This document shows, one piece after another, positions 32,531 to 46,100 of a stretch of 64,000 bases of DNA. The stretch is taken from positions 65,357,601 to 65,421,600 of the forward strand of contig NC_088102.1 in NCBI RefSeq assembly GCF_036370855.1, in the 5' to 3' direction. The first letter of the stretch is position 1. Every line of letters starts with the position of its first letter. A program made the position numbers and the translations under genes. This DNA comes from Dromaius novaehollandiae (lineage: Eukaryota > Chordata > Aves > Casuariiformes > Dromaiidae). The notes under the pieces are model-generated. The model had not been told where the DNA came from. It ran no database searches and saw nothing but the letters and a program-made list of their open reading frames with translations.

Positions 32531-35500
32531 ATTACCATTGGATGAACTACAAATAGTGTGTCAAGCAAGAGTTTGAGTTTTAACTCCTATTTCCTTGACT
32601 TTGTTAGCTTAAATCAGATTCTAAATATTTTGAAGACTTTTTGTTCACTGTAATTGAGGAGGAAGCTGGTCTGCAAGTTGGATATATTCCCTCTCTTGAA
32701 AGTAAGCTTTTCAAACAAGGCCTGTGCAGCGTTATTAAACAGCCTGAGCAGAATGAGTTGTTGTCAGCTTTTCTAACCCATACATTTCAAGTCCTGAAAT
32801 GTAGCCTTTAGGGCAACATAAATAACACAAAATCAGTTGATTGATTGTCCAAGGGTGTCATGACTTGGTGGTGCTCAGCATGAGATGACTTGGTGTCCTA
32901 TGCCCATTCTCCTGTGAAGCACTCTCCTCCAGACAGAGCCGGGTGAGTATTTAGAAAGCATGCAGCGCACAGAAATTAAGCAGAGCGGGGTACGAGGAGG
33001 AACACACCACGGCCAGAAGGCAGCAGGAACAGCTTGCGCAGGGACTGATGGACCCTGCTAGCACACTTGTGCCATTTACTGGACAGTCTTTCCCTGGGCT
33101 GACGGGCTCTTTGCTTCAATTCCTCTTGCACGGCCTCCTGGCACAAATCAGGGGTGACAAAGTGACCGCAGGGATGGTGGGGAGACCGTGACTGCAGCAG
33201 AAGCTGGGAATGCTTTAGGCTGGCATTGCCACTGAGAAAATGTCAGAGTGACACCTTCACTCCACACCCATCCTCCTCTACCCTGTCCACCCCCAGCCCC
33301 GTCTCTCAGTGTCTCTGACCTTGCCTTTTGGCCTCGCGCCTCCCTTCAAAAACAAAAACTGACTCCCTTAAAAACTGTAGTCGCAAGGGATAGCTGATCC
33401 AGATTTTCAAAACGTGGGCTGGATCCATGCAGAACTTCAGGAGAGTCTGAATAACTGTCTCACGGGGTTTTATGCTTGCTGTGGTTGCACGAAGTTTACA
33501 TGGAGCAGGAGTCCCACCAGCGTTTGAGGACAGCCCGAGCTAGCGCAGCTGCCGAGAGAAGCAGCCTCCGCTCTGCCCGTGGTGCCGGCTTTTCACGGCC
33601 CCTTGTTTGCGCTGGCACAAGGATTTGTGCAGTCGCACAGTGAAGCCGACCAGGAACCGTTCAGCTGGAGGCGAGCCTAACAGAAACCACGTTAGCTCCC
33701 CTATGGCCACGGCTTTCAGCAGCGCTGCCAGATGGGTGTTCATCAAACTTTGTCCCCACACCGGGCTGGAAAAAGAGTCTAAGGTCGCTACTCCGCGGCA
33801 CGGCGGGTACCTGCTGAGCGTGGGCAAGCCATCCCGGGTCCCTGCATAGGTTTTGCAGCCCGTACCGAAGCCTGAGCTGCGATGGTTACAATACAACAGC
33901 GTGCAGGGCAGGCTGGGACATCAGGCCATACATGTCTCCATTTCAGTGCCTAACTTCTAAGAACAGGCTCCCAGGCAGTGGCAGCACAGGTTTTTTTTTC
34001 CCTGGGTATCAACTGATAAATAATGAATGTTTTTATGCTGTGCCATTCTCTCTATTCCCTTGGCTCTTACGGATGTTGTCTGACTTACAGAGCCTTTCTC
34101 CTCTCAGCTTGGTTTCTGCAGCCAGATCCTCTAGCAAAGTCAGACTCCCAGGTGTTGTTCCCTGCCACAGCCGGTGACAGATCTGAGAGTTTACTGCGTG
34201 TGGCTAAGAAGAGTGAAGAAAAGCACCAAAAGAAAAGCCATCATCTGAATAGAAATGTCTTTTGTAATTAGCAAATGTGTTCAAAAGTATTTTTACTGAA
34301 GCATTTGAAAAAAACATGCGTATTTAGGGGCAGAGTAGCCCAGTGCCATAAAAGCTTGAACTGTGCCACTGAATCTTAGAAACCAAGGTACTTCAAGGCA
34401 GGTCTGCGGAGCTGGAAGGGAAGCTATGGAGAAGCGCTAGAACTGCAAGAAGCCATGCTGATGAGAAGCAGGAACCCTCCCCTGGTGATCCCCTGCCCAC
34501 CTGATCTGTCTTTTAGATGGATCAAAAAGCAGAGGCCACCACCACTTACAGATGTTAAATATCTCATACTATTTCCCACGATCACAGGAGGTTTAGCCTT
34601 CGTGTCTTACTTAGCTAAATGCTGCCGTTAGTAATTCCATTTCCCTTGTTTAAATTCCCTGGCAGTTTTCAGTTCAGTTAGTTAAATAAACCATCATTTC
34701 CTGTCTCAAATGTCGACTATTGTGGACCAGGGTTCCCTAAGGGTCTCACTGCCTTTAGATCAGCTGCTTCACAATCTGAGCACATTCTGCTCCCTCTTTA
34801 AAACATTTTCTGTGCTTTTGCATGAGGACTTACCCTGCATGGGAAATCCAGCCTTTAACAGTAAAGGTAATACGCAAGTCATTTTTTCTGCCATCAGAGG
34901 GACTGCAGGAAGCATTGCAGCTATGGCACTAAATCTTAGATTCGGCAAGATTTGGTCCAGAGCACTCAAAGGAGGCATCTTGTGGCTGGGGTTTCAGATC
35001 CATGTTCTCCTCTGCCTTTGCTAAATGTATTGAGGCTTTCCAGTCAACCGTATGGTTGAGGGTCATTGCAAAGTTATGAGTCAAGATCTAGACACTCTTT
35101 TTCATAGTCGGAGGCCTCCGCCATGTTACAGTGTCTTTTTGGCCCTGCATGCCCCAGGCTGCTTCCCTGTGTGGATTCCTGCACTTCTGCTTTCTGGCAA
35201 ACAGTCCCGATAATTTCTGAAGGTATCTTTGGACTTTCCTCTACAGGTGAGGAGGTCAGGGCTCCTTTATCAGGCAAACTGCTGACCCAACAACAAGGTG
35301 CAGAGAGCTGCAGTTACGATTTTAACTCTTTCTTTCCTGGGAACTAGCATGCTAGAGATGGGGAAATCAATACCCTCCAGTAAATAATATCTGAGGTAAC
35401 AGCCTTGTATATATTGTAAATGCTACTCTGCATTCATTTAGTAATTGCTGCCTCCTCCTGAAGGTGCTGCTGTATTTAAGCGGTGGACGACGGATACCAA

Positions 35501-38500
35501 ACCCCTTGGGATCCAGTGCTAGAGCAATGCAATGTCCAATCCTAACAGCCTTTTCACTCGTAAGAAGCCTCCATAGATCTATTTGCATTAGGCAGAACAC
35601 CAATAGCTGCTCTTACCTAAGGCAGCACTAGCATTGCACTCCAGAAGCAATAATATCCCTTTCTTAAACAGCAGCAACATTTGTCTCCCGAGCGTTTTTC
35701 CAAGAGCCCCAACCCGTGGAGATCCCAGGCGAAGACTCTCCAGTGGAGCGATGGCGGGCGGCCCCGGGTGCCCAGCTCCCGGCGGGACAGAGAGGTCTTT
35801 TCAACCCTTTCCCTCCCAGAAGGGTTCTCACTTCTCCACCGCTGCGGCAGGGTCAGGAAGTCCCATGTCCCCAGGGCAACTGCCAAGCTGCAGTGTTACA
35901 AGAATGGTCTCTGCCTGCTGCATACCTCCAGGTCCTTCTCGTGTGAGTGATTTTTGTGACAAGCACGCTGCAGACAAAATGTGATGGCTTGTTTATACAG
36001 TCACACATTCAAAATTAAAGGTCAAATCCCAAGGTCCTTACTGAGGCAAAGCTCTTAGCCAAGTGCCTGTTTCACAGCCTTGGCCACACTGGTAACTGGT
36101 TTGTCGGCGGAAGACCTCACTCATTGCCATGGAGATACCTGAATAAAACCTGGCTTAAACCTGTCATTGCTGGGGCTTCTGCCAGATGCACAGGAGAGGA
36201 ACTCCCTGATGTCTACACAACACAAACTCCCTTCCCGTAAGTTTCCCAAAGCCCCCACACATGAACAAGCCGTAGGGTCTTCTGCTTTTTGGGCCTGGAG
36301 CAGAGGGAACCTCTGGAAGGGCAGAGGAGAGAAACTGCGCAGTGCTGGGGGCTCCCTGGGCCAGCAGCAAGCACCAGCGGTGCCCTCGCAGGCACTGCTC
36401 AGGAGCGCTAGCAGGCAGCTATTTCTCTTTCTTTCCTGCAAAGTTGCTGACCTCCATAGAAGAACTAGGTTTTCTCTTCTTCACCCTGGTTGTCTTCAAT
36501 TTTATGTCACCTTCTGGCAGTTGTCATATCATACACCAGCTTCTGCAATATTCAACAAAACAAACCCCAGTAATGGTGGTAGCATCTTTCTTTCAAAGTT
36601 TAGGTGTTCACAGAAAGTTTGCTGCTTCTTGAGTTACCTAGAAGGCCCATCACTTTTCCGGTGCAGAGGGAAAAAGGTTTGCAGCAAACATGTCTATGTA
36701 AATGTTTACATTCCTGTATAACTGAATGCTATCAAATCAGAACCTAGTATCAGTTTTACTGGCATTTAACTCTACATCTGTACGATTTGGGGGCCTCTGC
36801 TTGAAAAACTACCTTTAAATATATTTACTGTTAGGGCAAAGATTCTCCTTTATTTGGAATAAAAGGAAAAGTTTACCACCTGGGTTTGTGACACAGAAAT
36901 CAGGGTCTGGAGTGAAAACTGTGGTACAGAATTGCTCTTGACATCTCTTCTCACTCACCCATTTACCTGAAATTTTGTGAGGAAAATCTCTTCTGACCAG
37001 TCTGTGCCACATTCAGGTCTTTGCTGATAATGCCGGGGGTGAATTCACAGCTCTGACCTTTAATGAGTACAGTTGATTGCTCTGAGGAGCTTGGCTAGCT
37101 GCCAAATTGATGTGTCTGTGTAACCCATCAATGATTGTTATATCTTACCTATTTTTTGTTTTTTTTTTTTTAATCTCTATTAAATTGATTTCTGGCCAGT
37201 TTGGTAATTTTGCTGAAGCACTGCAAAGTGGACATGAGCTAGGAACAATGCTAAGCAACCAGCTGTAAAAGGACCAGAGCAGTAAGAAAGTGTATTTGTT
37301 TTTCTCTGTTTAAACATGATTTACCAGCTGGGAAGCTGTCTCGCAGGTTATATTGCAGTCCCATTAAACTAATCCAGAGCATGACCACATCACACAATGG
37401 TGGCCTTGTAAACACTCCTCATACAAATATCCCCCCGCATGCAGGAAGCGATACGGTAGGAATGGCTTAGGCAACACTAGCTGGAGACGCAGCAGGATGA
37501 AAGGCTGTCGAGAAGGAATGGGATACCATCAGTTATGTCACATCGAGGTTAGGCTACATTTTCCCCATATATGGGCAATCTCCATCCACCTGCCAGCAGC
37601 TGCTCTGAGATCCTTCGGGATCACCGGAGCACTATCAGCACCCGGGCCAGAGCCTGGATGAAGAGATAAATGAGAAAAGTACTGGGAAGGAGAGGGTGAG
37701 GAGAGGACTTCAGTTGGTCACCTGAAGCACTGCATGATAGCTGAATTTGTGCCAAAAGCAAATAAATAGGAGGATGTAGAGGGAACCCAAAGACCCTACA
37801 CACAGGCAACCAAAACACTAAACTCGTGCTGTAGTGGCTAAGACCCGATGCTGCGTTGTTCACCTTTGAGTTGCAGAGCCACCTTCTCCTCGTGATACTT
37901 GTCGTGCCACGCTGCCGGGCTGCCAGCCGACATCACCCCGTTGGCGTCCCCAGCGTCAGCCAGGAAACTTCCGCTCTCCCCCAGTGATGAGGAGGATGGG
38001 GACTGTCAAAGAGGAAGGAAACACTGGTTACCACTGCACTGCTATTGCTTTTACTGATGATGTTACTTGGACAAGTCGCTTCAAGTAGCAGCCACCTGAA
38101 CAAAATGGGGGAAGACCATTGACAACTGAGATCTCTGGCAAATCCCCACACTGGTGATTGGCATTCTTGCCGCTTATAAATATTGACTTTCCTTGCACAA
38201 ACCCAGACCCTTCATGCTTTCCTTTGCAATCTTCTTCATTGCCTGGTCCGAGAAACCAAACGTGCCAAGCAGAATGCTATGAACTGCACTGCAATGTGAG
38301 ATAATGACCCCCAGGCCTTCAAAGTCACAAACTGCTCCATGTTGCAGTGCCAAAAAGTAACTTATGAGGCAGTGGGTCCCATTAATTGGGCCAGGCCAGT
38401 ATATTTTAGAGAGGCTGGAAGCACAGACTTTTAAGGCAAGAATTATAGTTAAGTATTTTAATGAAAAGGTAGAAAAAAGTCATAACCCCTGCTCTGACCT

Positions 38501-39724
38501 CCTCTGTTTCTACTTTGACACATGTATAAAAAGAGACAACTCCGCTCCCACTTTCCAGCCCTTCCCTGACTCCTCTTTAGCTCGGTTTTAGCTCAGTGGC
38601 CCAGAGGAGATCAGCTGGGATTGAGCAAAGCGTCGGCTCTGCCTCTGCCAGCCCTGCTGCAAAGGTCCCCGGGGGCTCACTGAGCTGCCCCCAGGGCACC
38701 CGCTGCAGACCTTGCATCAGGGAGTTAATAGCTCTTCTTCTGAACTGTTTAATACCTGATGGCCTGAAAACTTTAAGGGAGTCTAAGGAAATTTAAGGAA
38801 AAAAAAATTTGCAGTCCATTATTGGAAAAGGGGAAATTTTTACTGTTTGGTAAGATTTATTTCTAGGCTTGCGCCTTTGCAAGAAATAATACCTCAAAAT
38901 CACATCATTCTGATTCCTGTCACACCCTTTTCTTCCTTTGCCGTCTTGATTTTAGAGGCTGCTATTTTAATAACTGTTTGGAGCTGAAATTAATGCTGTG
39001 CAGCAGTGAAAAGGCTGGAATCCTAACTTTCCCGAGGGAAAACACTTCCCCTCCCATCCCTATGGGATGGGGCAGCGTTTGGCCGCGTGTCCGCTCAGCA
39101 GCGCAGGATTCCTCTTAGACATATTCTTCTCTTCTTGTCCCCTTCGCCCTGTTGCTCTGGACACAATAATTCACGACCTCAGCAGGTTTCTATACGTCCA
39201 AACACACGAGCCTGCCTACGTAGGGACTTCAAAGACCTGAGGTATAGGGGAATGCTGTGGTTAAGCGCTGCTGTATATAGTATGTCACTGTGGTCTATTT
39301 TTAGCAGCTGTGGTTGCCGTGTGTTGCAACCCTCAGTCACCTCCGAATTTGTATCACAAAAATGAAACCGGAAAACAAATTAATCAGATCCGCGGACTGG
39401 CCAAAAGGAATCATGTCTCAGTATTTATAGAACAAATAAATATAAACAACTGTAAAAATGTCTTTTTGTTCTCTCTGGCTAAACATAGACCTCCTCTGCC
39501 GCTGCTCTTTGTGTCTGTAGTAAATGTCGCAGCATCCGTGCTGTGAATAATTGTCACTAGCACTTTGTGTTTTTTTAGGTCAGTGCCACAAAAATGTTAG
39601 GGCTATTACTATGTACAAGGACTGACTGCCAGGGTTTGCGCCTGTTCTTCTGGGCCTGACCCTTTTTTCACTTAAATCCTTTTTACTTTAACATACCTGC
39701 ACTGAAATGAGTTGTCCGAGCGTG

Positions 39725-39770
39725 GTTGCTCCTGATTTACACTAGGGAAAGTCAGAAGAAAATGAGTCCA
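39725..39770. mobile_element. Fragment of ancient CTCCTGATTTACAC-type repeat
   Basis: GTTGCTCCTGATTTACACTA followed by GGGAAAGTCAGAAGAAAATG resembles one arm of an old palindromic repeat (TAACTCCTGATTTACACTGG...GAGAGCAGAAT). Only one arm is visible. Confidence 0.4.
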
Positions 39771-40875
39771 CTCCGGCTCTGTTTTCTTTGCCAATTTGAA
39801 AAGGAGTTAACCCAAATCTACATATTTCTCTCGCTGGTGAAGTGATGCGGTTTCGCGTCCCACACAGCCTGCTTTGTTAGCTCTGTCCTCGGAGGTCGGC
39901 GGACGCAGAGGGGCTCTTTCGGGCATGTTTGCTACTCGATTTTTTGTTTTCCCCTGCCCGATCTGTCTGTCTTTTGCCATCTCACAGGAAAGGGACAATT
40001 GCATTATTGTGCTGAGTGAATGCATTTTCTCATACATGTAGCTGAATGGGAGATTATTGAAATATCTTAAACACGCTCCTAATTGGAATGACGAGAGGCT
40101 GGGAAGAGCAGTGCGAGGAGGATTTCTGTGCAGACTCCTGGATTTCAGTGAATGGCTGATCAGCACTCCATCGCTTCCTGCAAGGTCAAACAAATTTTTA
40201 AGCAAATAGTTACTGTAAAAACAGCATTTGACTACATAAAAAAAAACCCAAACAACCCCAAACCACGGGTATTTCTGGTGGTTTTTAGATCACGTGGAGT
40301 CCCTGGCAAAGGAGGAGCTGATGCTGCCGGCTGGCTGGTATGTGAGGGCGGCCCGACCAGCCCCATCCGCATCCCCATCCCGTCCCCTTTCCTCTCACCT
40401 TGGGCTATCCCGGCCCTTGTGTCACCGCCACAGCTCGAGAGGCCAAGCACTGACCCAGAGCGGGGTAGGCTGAGGTTAAAAAATAACCTAGCAAAATACG
40501 TGTGCTTGTCCCTGTGCGTGCGTGGTTTTAAAGCAGGCTCGGTTCCCCCGTTGGCTCAAGGAGGGCGGCACCAAGGACGGTGCTGCGATGAGGGCAGGCA
40601 GGAGCAAGGGGCGAAATGCAGCATCCCCCAGGGACGGGGAGGAAGAGTATCATTAACTGATATTGCTGCCAAATATGTCGTCTTGTGAAGCCACAGCCTT
40701 AGACCAGAGCAATTAAATTAGTGCCTGGAGCCTGTACTTCAGCAAGGTTGTTCCTACTATTTAGATCTTCTTAGCTTACAGCCATATTCTCAGCAACAGG
40801 TTGGAACATTTGCTCGGTCAGTTTATTGCTGTAAACTCAATTACATGCAGTTATTCAGAAGACAGTGTAGAGTGG

Positions 40876-40892
40876 TCTAATCTAATCTAATC
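40876..40892. repeat. TCTAA pentanucleotide repeat, three units
   Basis: CTAATCTAATCTAATC in intergenic sequence; short. Confidence 0.85.
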
Positions 40893-41097
40893 ACTTTTTA
40901 GGTGAAGTCACATTTTTCTGTCATCATATTCATACTTAATTATATCAACACTTTTGATCATTTAACTAAAAAAGCCTTTGAGCGGTTCTGAGTCATTAGA
41001 TGTTGTTACCTCTATTCTTTTTTGCATCCTCTGGTACCATGCTTTTCTTTTCTTTTCTTTTTTTTCCCCTGTAAATTGTTTCTGTAATTAATTTCCC

Positions 41098-41170
41098 TGG
41101 GCTTGATCTGAAGCCCATAGAAGTGAACACTCAGACGTTCATTAACATGAATAGGCTGCAGATCAGACCC
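41098..41170. mobile_element. Ancient palindromic repeat of the GATCTGAAGCCCAT type
   Basis: GGGCTTGATCTGAAGCCCAT at 41100 is mirrored by ATAGGCTGCAGATCAGACCC ending at 41170. This matches the arms of a short palindromic repeat remembered from sauropsid genomes (GGGCCTGATCCAAAGCCCAT). It is a different family from the 32445 element. Confidence 0.6.
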
Positions 41171-41324
41171 CCTGTAAATGCTTTAATGAGCATGGGTCAA
41201 GAATTAGAAATGAAGAAGAACTGTTTGATAATGTGTTTGTATTTTTGTTTCAGATGGTTTCAGCAGACTAATGGCATTGATGCAGAGATGCAAACTCTTG
41301 TAGGCATGACACTGGAAAACAAAT

Positions 41325-41515
41325 ATCCATATTACATGCATTACAACAGTGCCTAGAAATGCCAACCATAGTCAAGATTGCACTCTGCCTTACTCAGGCA
41401 CACAGCAAGCGACAGATGGTAGGAGACAAACGTGAGGTTTGTGGCAGAACTGAGGCTTAAATCCAGACAGCGTAAGTGCAAGTTCAGCGTCCAGCCCCCC
41501 AGCTATGCTTCCCCT
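41325..41515 (+). mobile_element. MIR-like / CORE-SINE relic
   Basis: ACAACAGTGCCTAGAAATGC is followed by ACTCAGGCACACAGCAAG, then GTGGCAGAACTGAGGCTTAA, ATCCAGACAGCGT and CCAGCTATGCTTCC. The order matches the second half of MIR-type SINEs (GTGGCAGAGCTGGGATTCGAACCC... then the 3' tail). Divergence is high, so the subfamily cannot be named. Confidence 0.5.
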
Positions 41516-43127
41516 TCTGCTAAATAGGATATCATGCTTACACTACACAAACGCAATATTCTCTCATCATTTCCCTGTCTGAAAATGTTATGAGTTGGAG
41601 CACGTTAATCCAAAAGGAAGGGCTGAGTCTCGGGTGTCTGAGTCAATCCCACTGCTGTCTGTCTGCACAGCAGCAGTTCCTGCCACTGACAACAAGGAAT
41701 AAATCCTTTAACTATTTCCCTGATAGGAAAACTCCTTGGACGAGATTATGCATACATGCTCCACAAGGCTTGAGGTCTCCTAATCCTCTTGCTATTCCGC
41801 TTTTCAAAGTTACAAGATGCGCTGCAACGGCTTGGAGGAGAGGCTTTAGCTGAAGGGACTTTTGCTACCCGGCTTATATGGTGTCGTTAGAAAGTAGTCA
41901 TTCATGACCGAGTGTAATAAAAACATAAGAATTCTACCTCAGGTTGAAGCAAATCTATATTCTCATTAATTACTCCAACCAAAACATTGGTATTAGTGCA
42001 CTGTTGGTGCTGGAAAGCCTTCCGCCATCCTCCCTTATGAGTACAAAGTTAGTCTTCACTGCTGGAAGAGCCGTAGCTTTCCGCAGCAGTGCCGTGAGCG
42101 GGCATGAGTTATCAGGCGATGGAAAGCAAGCACTCCAGCGTGCCCGGAGGTCAGCACTTCAGACAGAGGCATTTACTTCACAGCGAAAACAAACCGTTGC
42201 CTTCACACTCTTTCCACCTCAGGAAAATATATGAGCATCAGCTATCCAGAAATTTTAAGAATTGAAAAAGGTCAGCAGCCTTCCTTAGCAATGAAGATAA
42301 GTTTCAAAGCTTTTCTGTAAGCTTCTCAAACATTCATAATTCTCCTACTGCTGATCTAAATCCAGATTCAGTTATTTACGCTGGATTTATTGTCTGTTAT
42401 GCTTTGGTCACTCGTGACCCTGTCTCAGAGACTAAGTGAGCTCTGGTGATGAACAGACCTTCCTTTGTGCCAACCAGGAAAAATGTAGAACGTCAGAAAT
42501 GAAAATATTGATAACTGTAAGATCATTTTTCCTCTTCAATTACATTTCATTGGTCTAAATAAAAATTCTCATTTAAACCATCTTAATCTTCCATAAGGTT
42601 AGGCACAGAACAAGGAAAATAGCAACTGAGATCAAATAGATCTCCTATGGTCTAATGAGCAAGTTACAGCTCTTGTATTCTTTCCTAAAATGAAAACTGC
42701 TTGTTTAAAAGCAATCTTCTGGTAAGACAGTCAGAAACAGCCACCCCAAGAGCAGAACCACTTATAATAGGATTTTTATGTTTTTCAGGCTCTGAAATTG
42801 TTGTCCCAAAGGCATCAGCTATACCTGCTGAGTGATCTTCTATTCCTGTTCTGCTGTCCATTTTGGCTAACTTGATTTTACCCATACCGGGCGTAAATGT
42901 TGCCCAGCTAGTGAGACACTGAAAGGCAAATAGTGGCAGAGGATTATGGAGGAGAAAACCCAATTCAAATAGCCACTGCCATGCCGCATGCTACTAGATG
43001 AGTGTGGAAGAAAACCCTGTTCAACGAAAGCAGTATCCTTAGCTTCTCCTCTTACTTCTAATGCTCCTCTGTGTTTGCCCATGTCTGAACCTGGACATTT
43101 TTAATGTAGAATTATGATGGAGCATAG

Positions 43128-43172
43128 TGGATGAAAGTCCCATGGATGAAACCCCCATGGATGAAAGTCCCA
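43128..43172. repeat. Three 15-bp tandem copies
   Basis: TGGATGAAAGTCCCA occurs three times in a row; the middle copy reads ACC for AGT. Confidence 0.93.
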
Positions 43173-46100
43173 AACGACCTTAAAATATTTCCATACTTGC
43201 AAGAACAAAAAATAATGACTGAATTATTCCTCATCCTGATGTCTCTGGGTCATAGCCCTTGAACTTGGCAGGGGCAAACCTGAGCTATGTAACACCTTGG
43301 AAATACGACGGGGGTTGGGAGGTAGCCTAGCAGGCTCGCTGTGCCAGCCTGGGGCTAGCACAGCTCTGCAGAGAGGGTAAAAGACCCTGCCGAAAGGCAG
43401 GTTGCTTGATGGTGTGGTCTTATGAGGTTGAGTCTCTGAGACGAATTTGGCAAAGACTCATGGCAGCAATAGTCTTGCTTAACCTAAAACCTTGAGGGAG
43501 CCCCTTCCTCTTGCTCTCAGCTCTTGGCTGCTGTGACACAGGCCCAGCGGCCCAGGGTGCGGGTGTGGAAAGGACCGGCTCTAGGGCCAAAGTCTCTCTT
43601 TCCCATCAGGAGATGAGCACCCTTTAGCTACAGCAGTTTTCCTCCCAGTGCAGAGGTGGCAATCGCAGAAATGAAAGTAGCTTTAAGTCTAATGGTTTGG
43701 TAGCATATTGAAATGTGAAAAAGCTAAAGGGGTAGGGGGAAATCATTATTTTTCAGGCTGGTATCGCACATATTTATGGTTGAGAAATGCTGGCCCAAAT
43801 TCAAGGCTACACCTTCCAGATGAGCAACGTGAAACAGGTGATACATGGCCAAAGAGGGTGAAAGAAGTGCCTTCTGGGTTTCTGTACTGCAGCATCTGGG
43901 GCATTGCCAGACAAAAAAGTGCTCTTCCAGGTAAGAGGGCAATGCTGGTAGCTGTCCTAAGCTACTGGTCAGCCTTGCTTCCCTGAGACATTAATTGAGG
44001 ATCAATGCATAAATGGTAATTTCTGAAAGGAGCAAGATGTGGGTCTTGCCTCCCTTTCCTTTTCTGAATATGCTTCTGATCAGAAGGAGCAACGGTAGGT
44101 ACTACAGATGAATGCATGGGCACGTGCATCTGCTTCTGTTTGCTGAAAGCTGCCACCATGAAATTCTGGCAGATGAACGAAGGAGAGCGGCAGAGGAGCT
44201 GGAAGCACAAGTTCCCAGGCCGAGGTACAGCATGACCAGCAACGCTCAGCTGCACTCCTGGCCAAGTGCCCAGGGCCTGACAGCATGCCCAGGGAAAGAG
44301 AAAATCCTGCGGGAGAGAAAGCAAAATAACCCAAAAATAGATGCGAGCGGAAGGGGCCTGCAGAGGCTTCCTTACATGGGCTGGGAGCCGCCTGCTCATG
44401 GCTTTGGTCTAAGGGTTCCTGTGGGGCACCTGGGGCTGAGAAAGCCCCTGGTTCCCGGGAGCCCATCCCATGCCAGCAGTGGCTTTGTCCTCCGTGGTGG
44501 TCCCTACCCGCGTTGTTCAGAGGCTCCGTGTGCCCTGGAAACGGTGTGTTGGCCTTGCCCGTGGAGCAGCCTCCAGTGTTTGGCCTGGGAATCGCTGCTG
44601 TCTTCTGCAGCGGGGTCGGCACCGTGACTCTGGGCACGGGCAGGGACCTTGCGGCGCAGGCACCTTCGCTCACTTGGTGCCATCCTCTGCCTCCTTGTAG
44701 GCTCTCTGCAGAGCTGGGACCTCCATGGCAATATATCGGCACAGCAAGTGGGGACGGCCTGGTGAAATCTCCTGTGGCTTGAAAGGTCCAAGCATGCTGG
44801 TGTGGACCAGTAATGATATTGCCAGCATTAATTTTGGTGGAAAAAGCAAGCCTGTAAGCTTGTTCATACTTTTGTTTAAGATTTTACTAGATCAGTACCG
44901 CATGGGGCTGTAACATTTCTCTTCCAGCATACAAAGCCAAATAGGTCAGTCATCATTTTTTTCCAGTCAGGAAAGGAGCAGGAATGAGCATGAGGGAAGC
45001 TCCTATCTTCACTGTGCCTCCGGGAAGGGCTTTCAGGTTTCCTCCAGGGAAATTTGAAATGCCTCCAGGGCTATAAATACAGATGCTAAGCACACTGTGA
45101 TTCCGAGGTGATAAGTGTTATTGTCAAAAGTTTCAAGCACGAATCTATAATGTCAGGCAGTGATGCATAAATAGGGACCACTAAAATGAGAGCTGCTGTT
45201 TAGGAGCTAGCATGTGCCATGACCACCAAGGAGTTCAGAGGGAAAAGCTGGAAGTACTGCTGACCTTAATAATGCCAACAGGCAGACCCTAAATTGTGCC
45301 TCCCGGGCTATGCGGTTGTGACGAAGGGTGAAAAGCAGCTTCCCCACCATCCCGACTTGTGTCTGGTGGGCCACGAAGTGTGGTTTTTGTGGGGAGAGGC
45401 TGAAAGCACCATTTCTTTCTGCTTGTGGCTGGCTCACTGGAGCCAAGCATGAGCTATCCAGCAGGGCATGAACACAGCTAGCAAGCTGCAAGACAAAGCC
45501 ATTTTCAATAAACACCCTTTTACTGCCCACGCACAAAAAGAAAAGCCCCTTTTTGTGACTCTCGTCTCGGTTAGGTCTGAATCAAACCCCTCAAGGTCCG
45601 GCAGTCAGGTATGCAGAGCACGTACAGACGGCAAAGCCCCCCCGTACCATTACCCTCTTCCTTTCATAACCACGCAGCAGCGTTTGCTCACAGATCTGAG
45701 CTTTGGCAAGACTGTAAAGAACAAAGTCATTTGTATGAAAGAAATTTCTCCTGATGTCATTTAACACTCTCAGCCCAACCTCTTTGAGCCATATGCAATA
45801 AAATTGCCCCAGCGCTGCTCTGCTGCTGCAGACCCCTCCGGCAGTCCCCCGTGGGCTGCGTGATGGAGGGAGGGACAGGCCACTCTGTGTTTCTTTGACA
45901 CTTGTTTTGGTTCCTTTTGAGCTATTTTGGAGGGTCTTTCCTGCTGACTGACAGCCTTTGTGACTTCTTTCTCCCTGTATCGCTGGAGAAGTCGCCTGCT
46001 GACTCAGCTGTGCTTCGCTCGCAAAGGGGAACCCGAACGGAGGTTTTCAGGAGGCCAGGCCGGCCTCACCAGCCTCTGCCTGTTCCCATGGGAACCCACG

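Larger units (their letters stand above)
31206..41097. other. Intergenic sequence
   Basis: About 10 kb with two palindromic repeat relics (32445 and 39725) and no convincing exon. GC-richer patches at 33500-33900 and 35600-36400 produce overlapping open frames on both strands, which is a composition effect. Confidence 0.6.

Noticed and set aside
44080-44742. 220-codon minus-strand and 171-codon plus-strand frames
   Set aside because: Both strands are open over the same GC-rich patch and neither resembles a protein.
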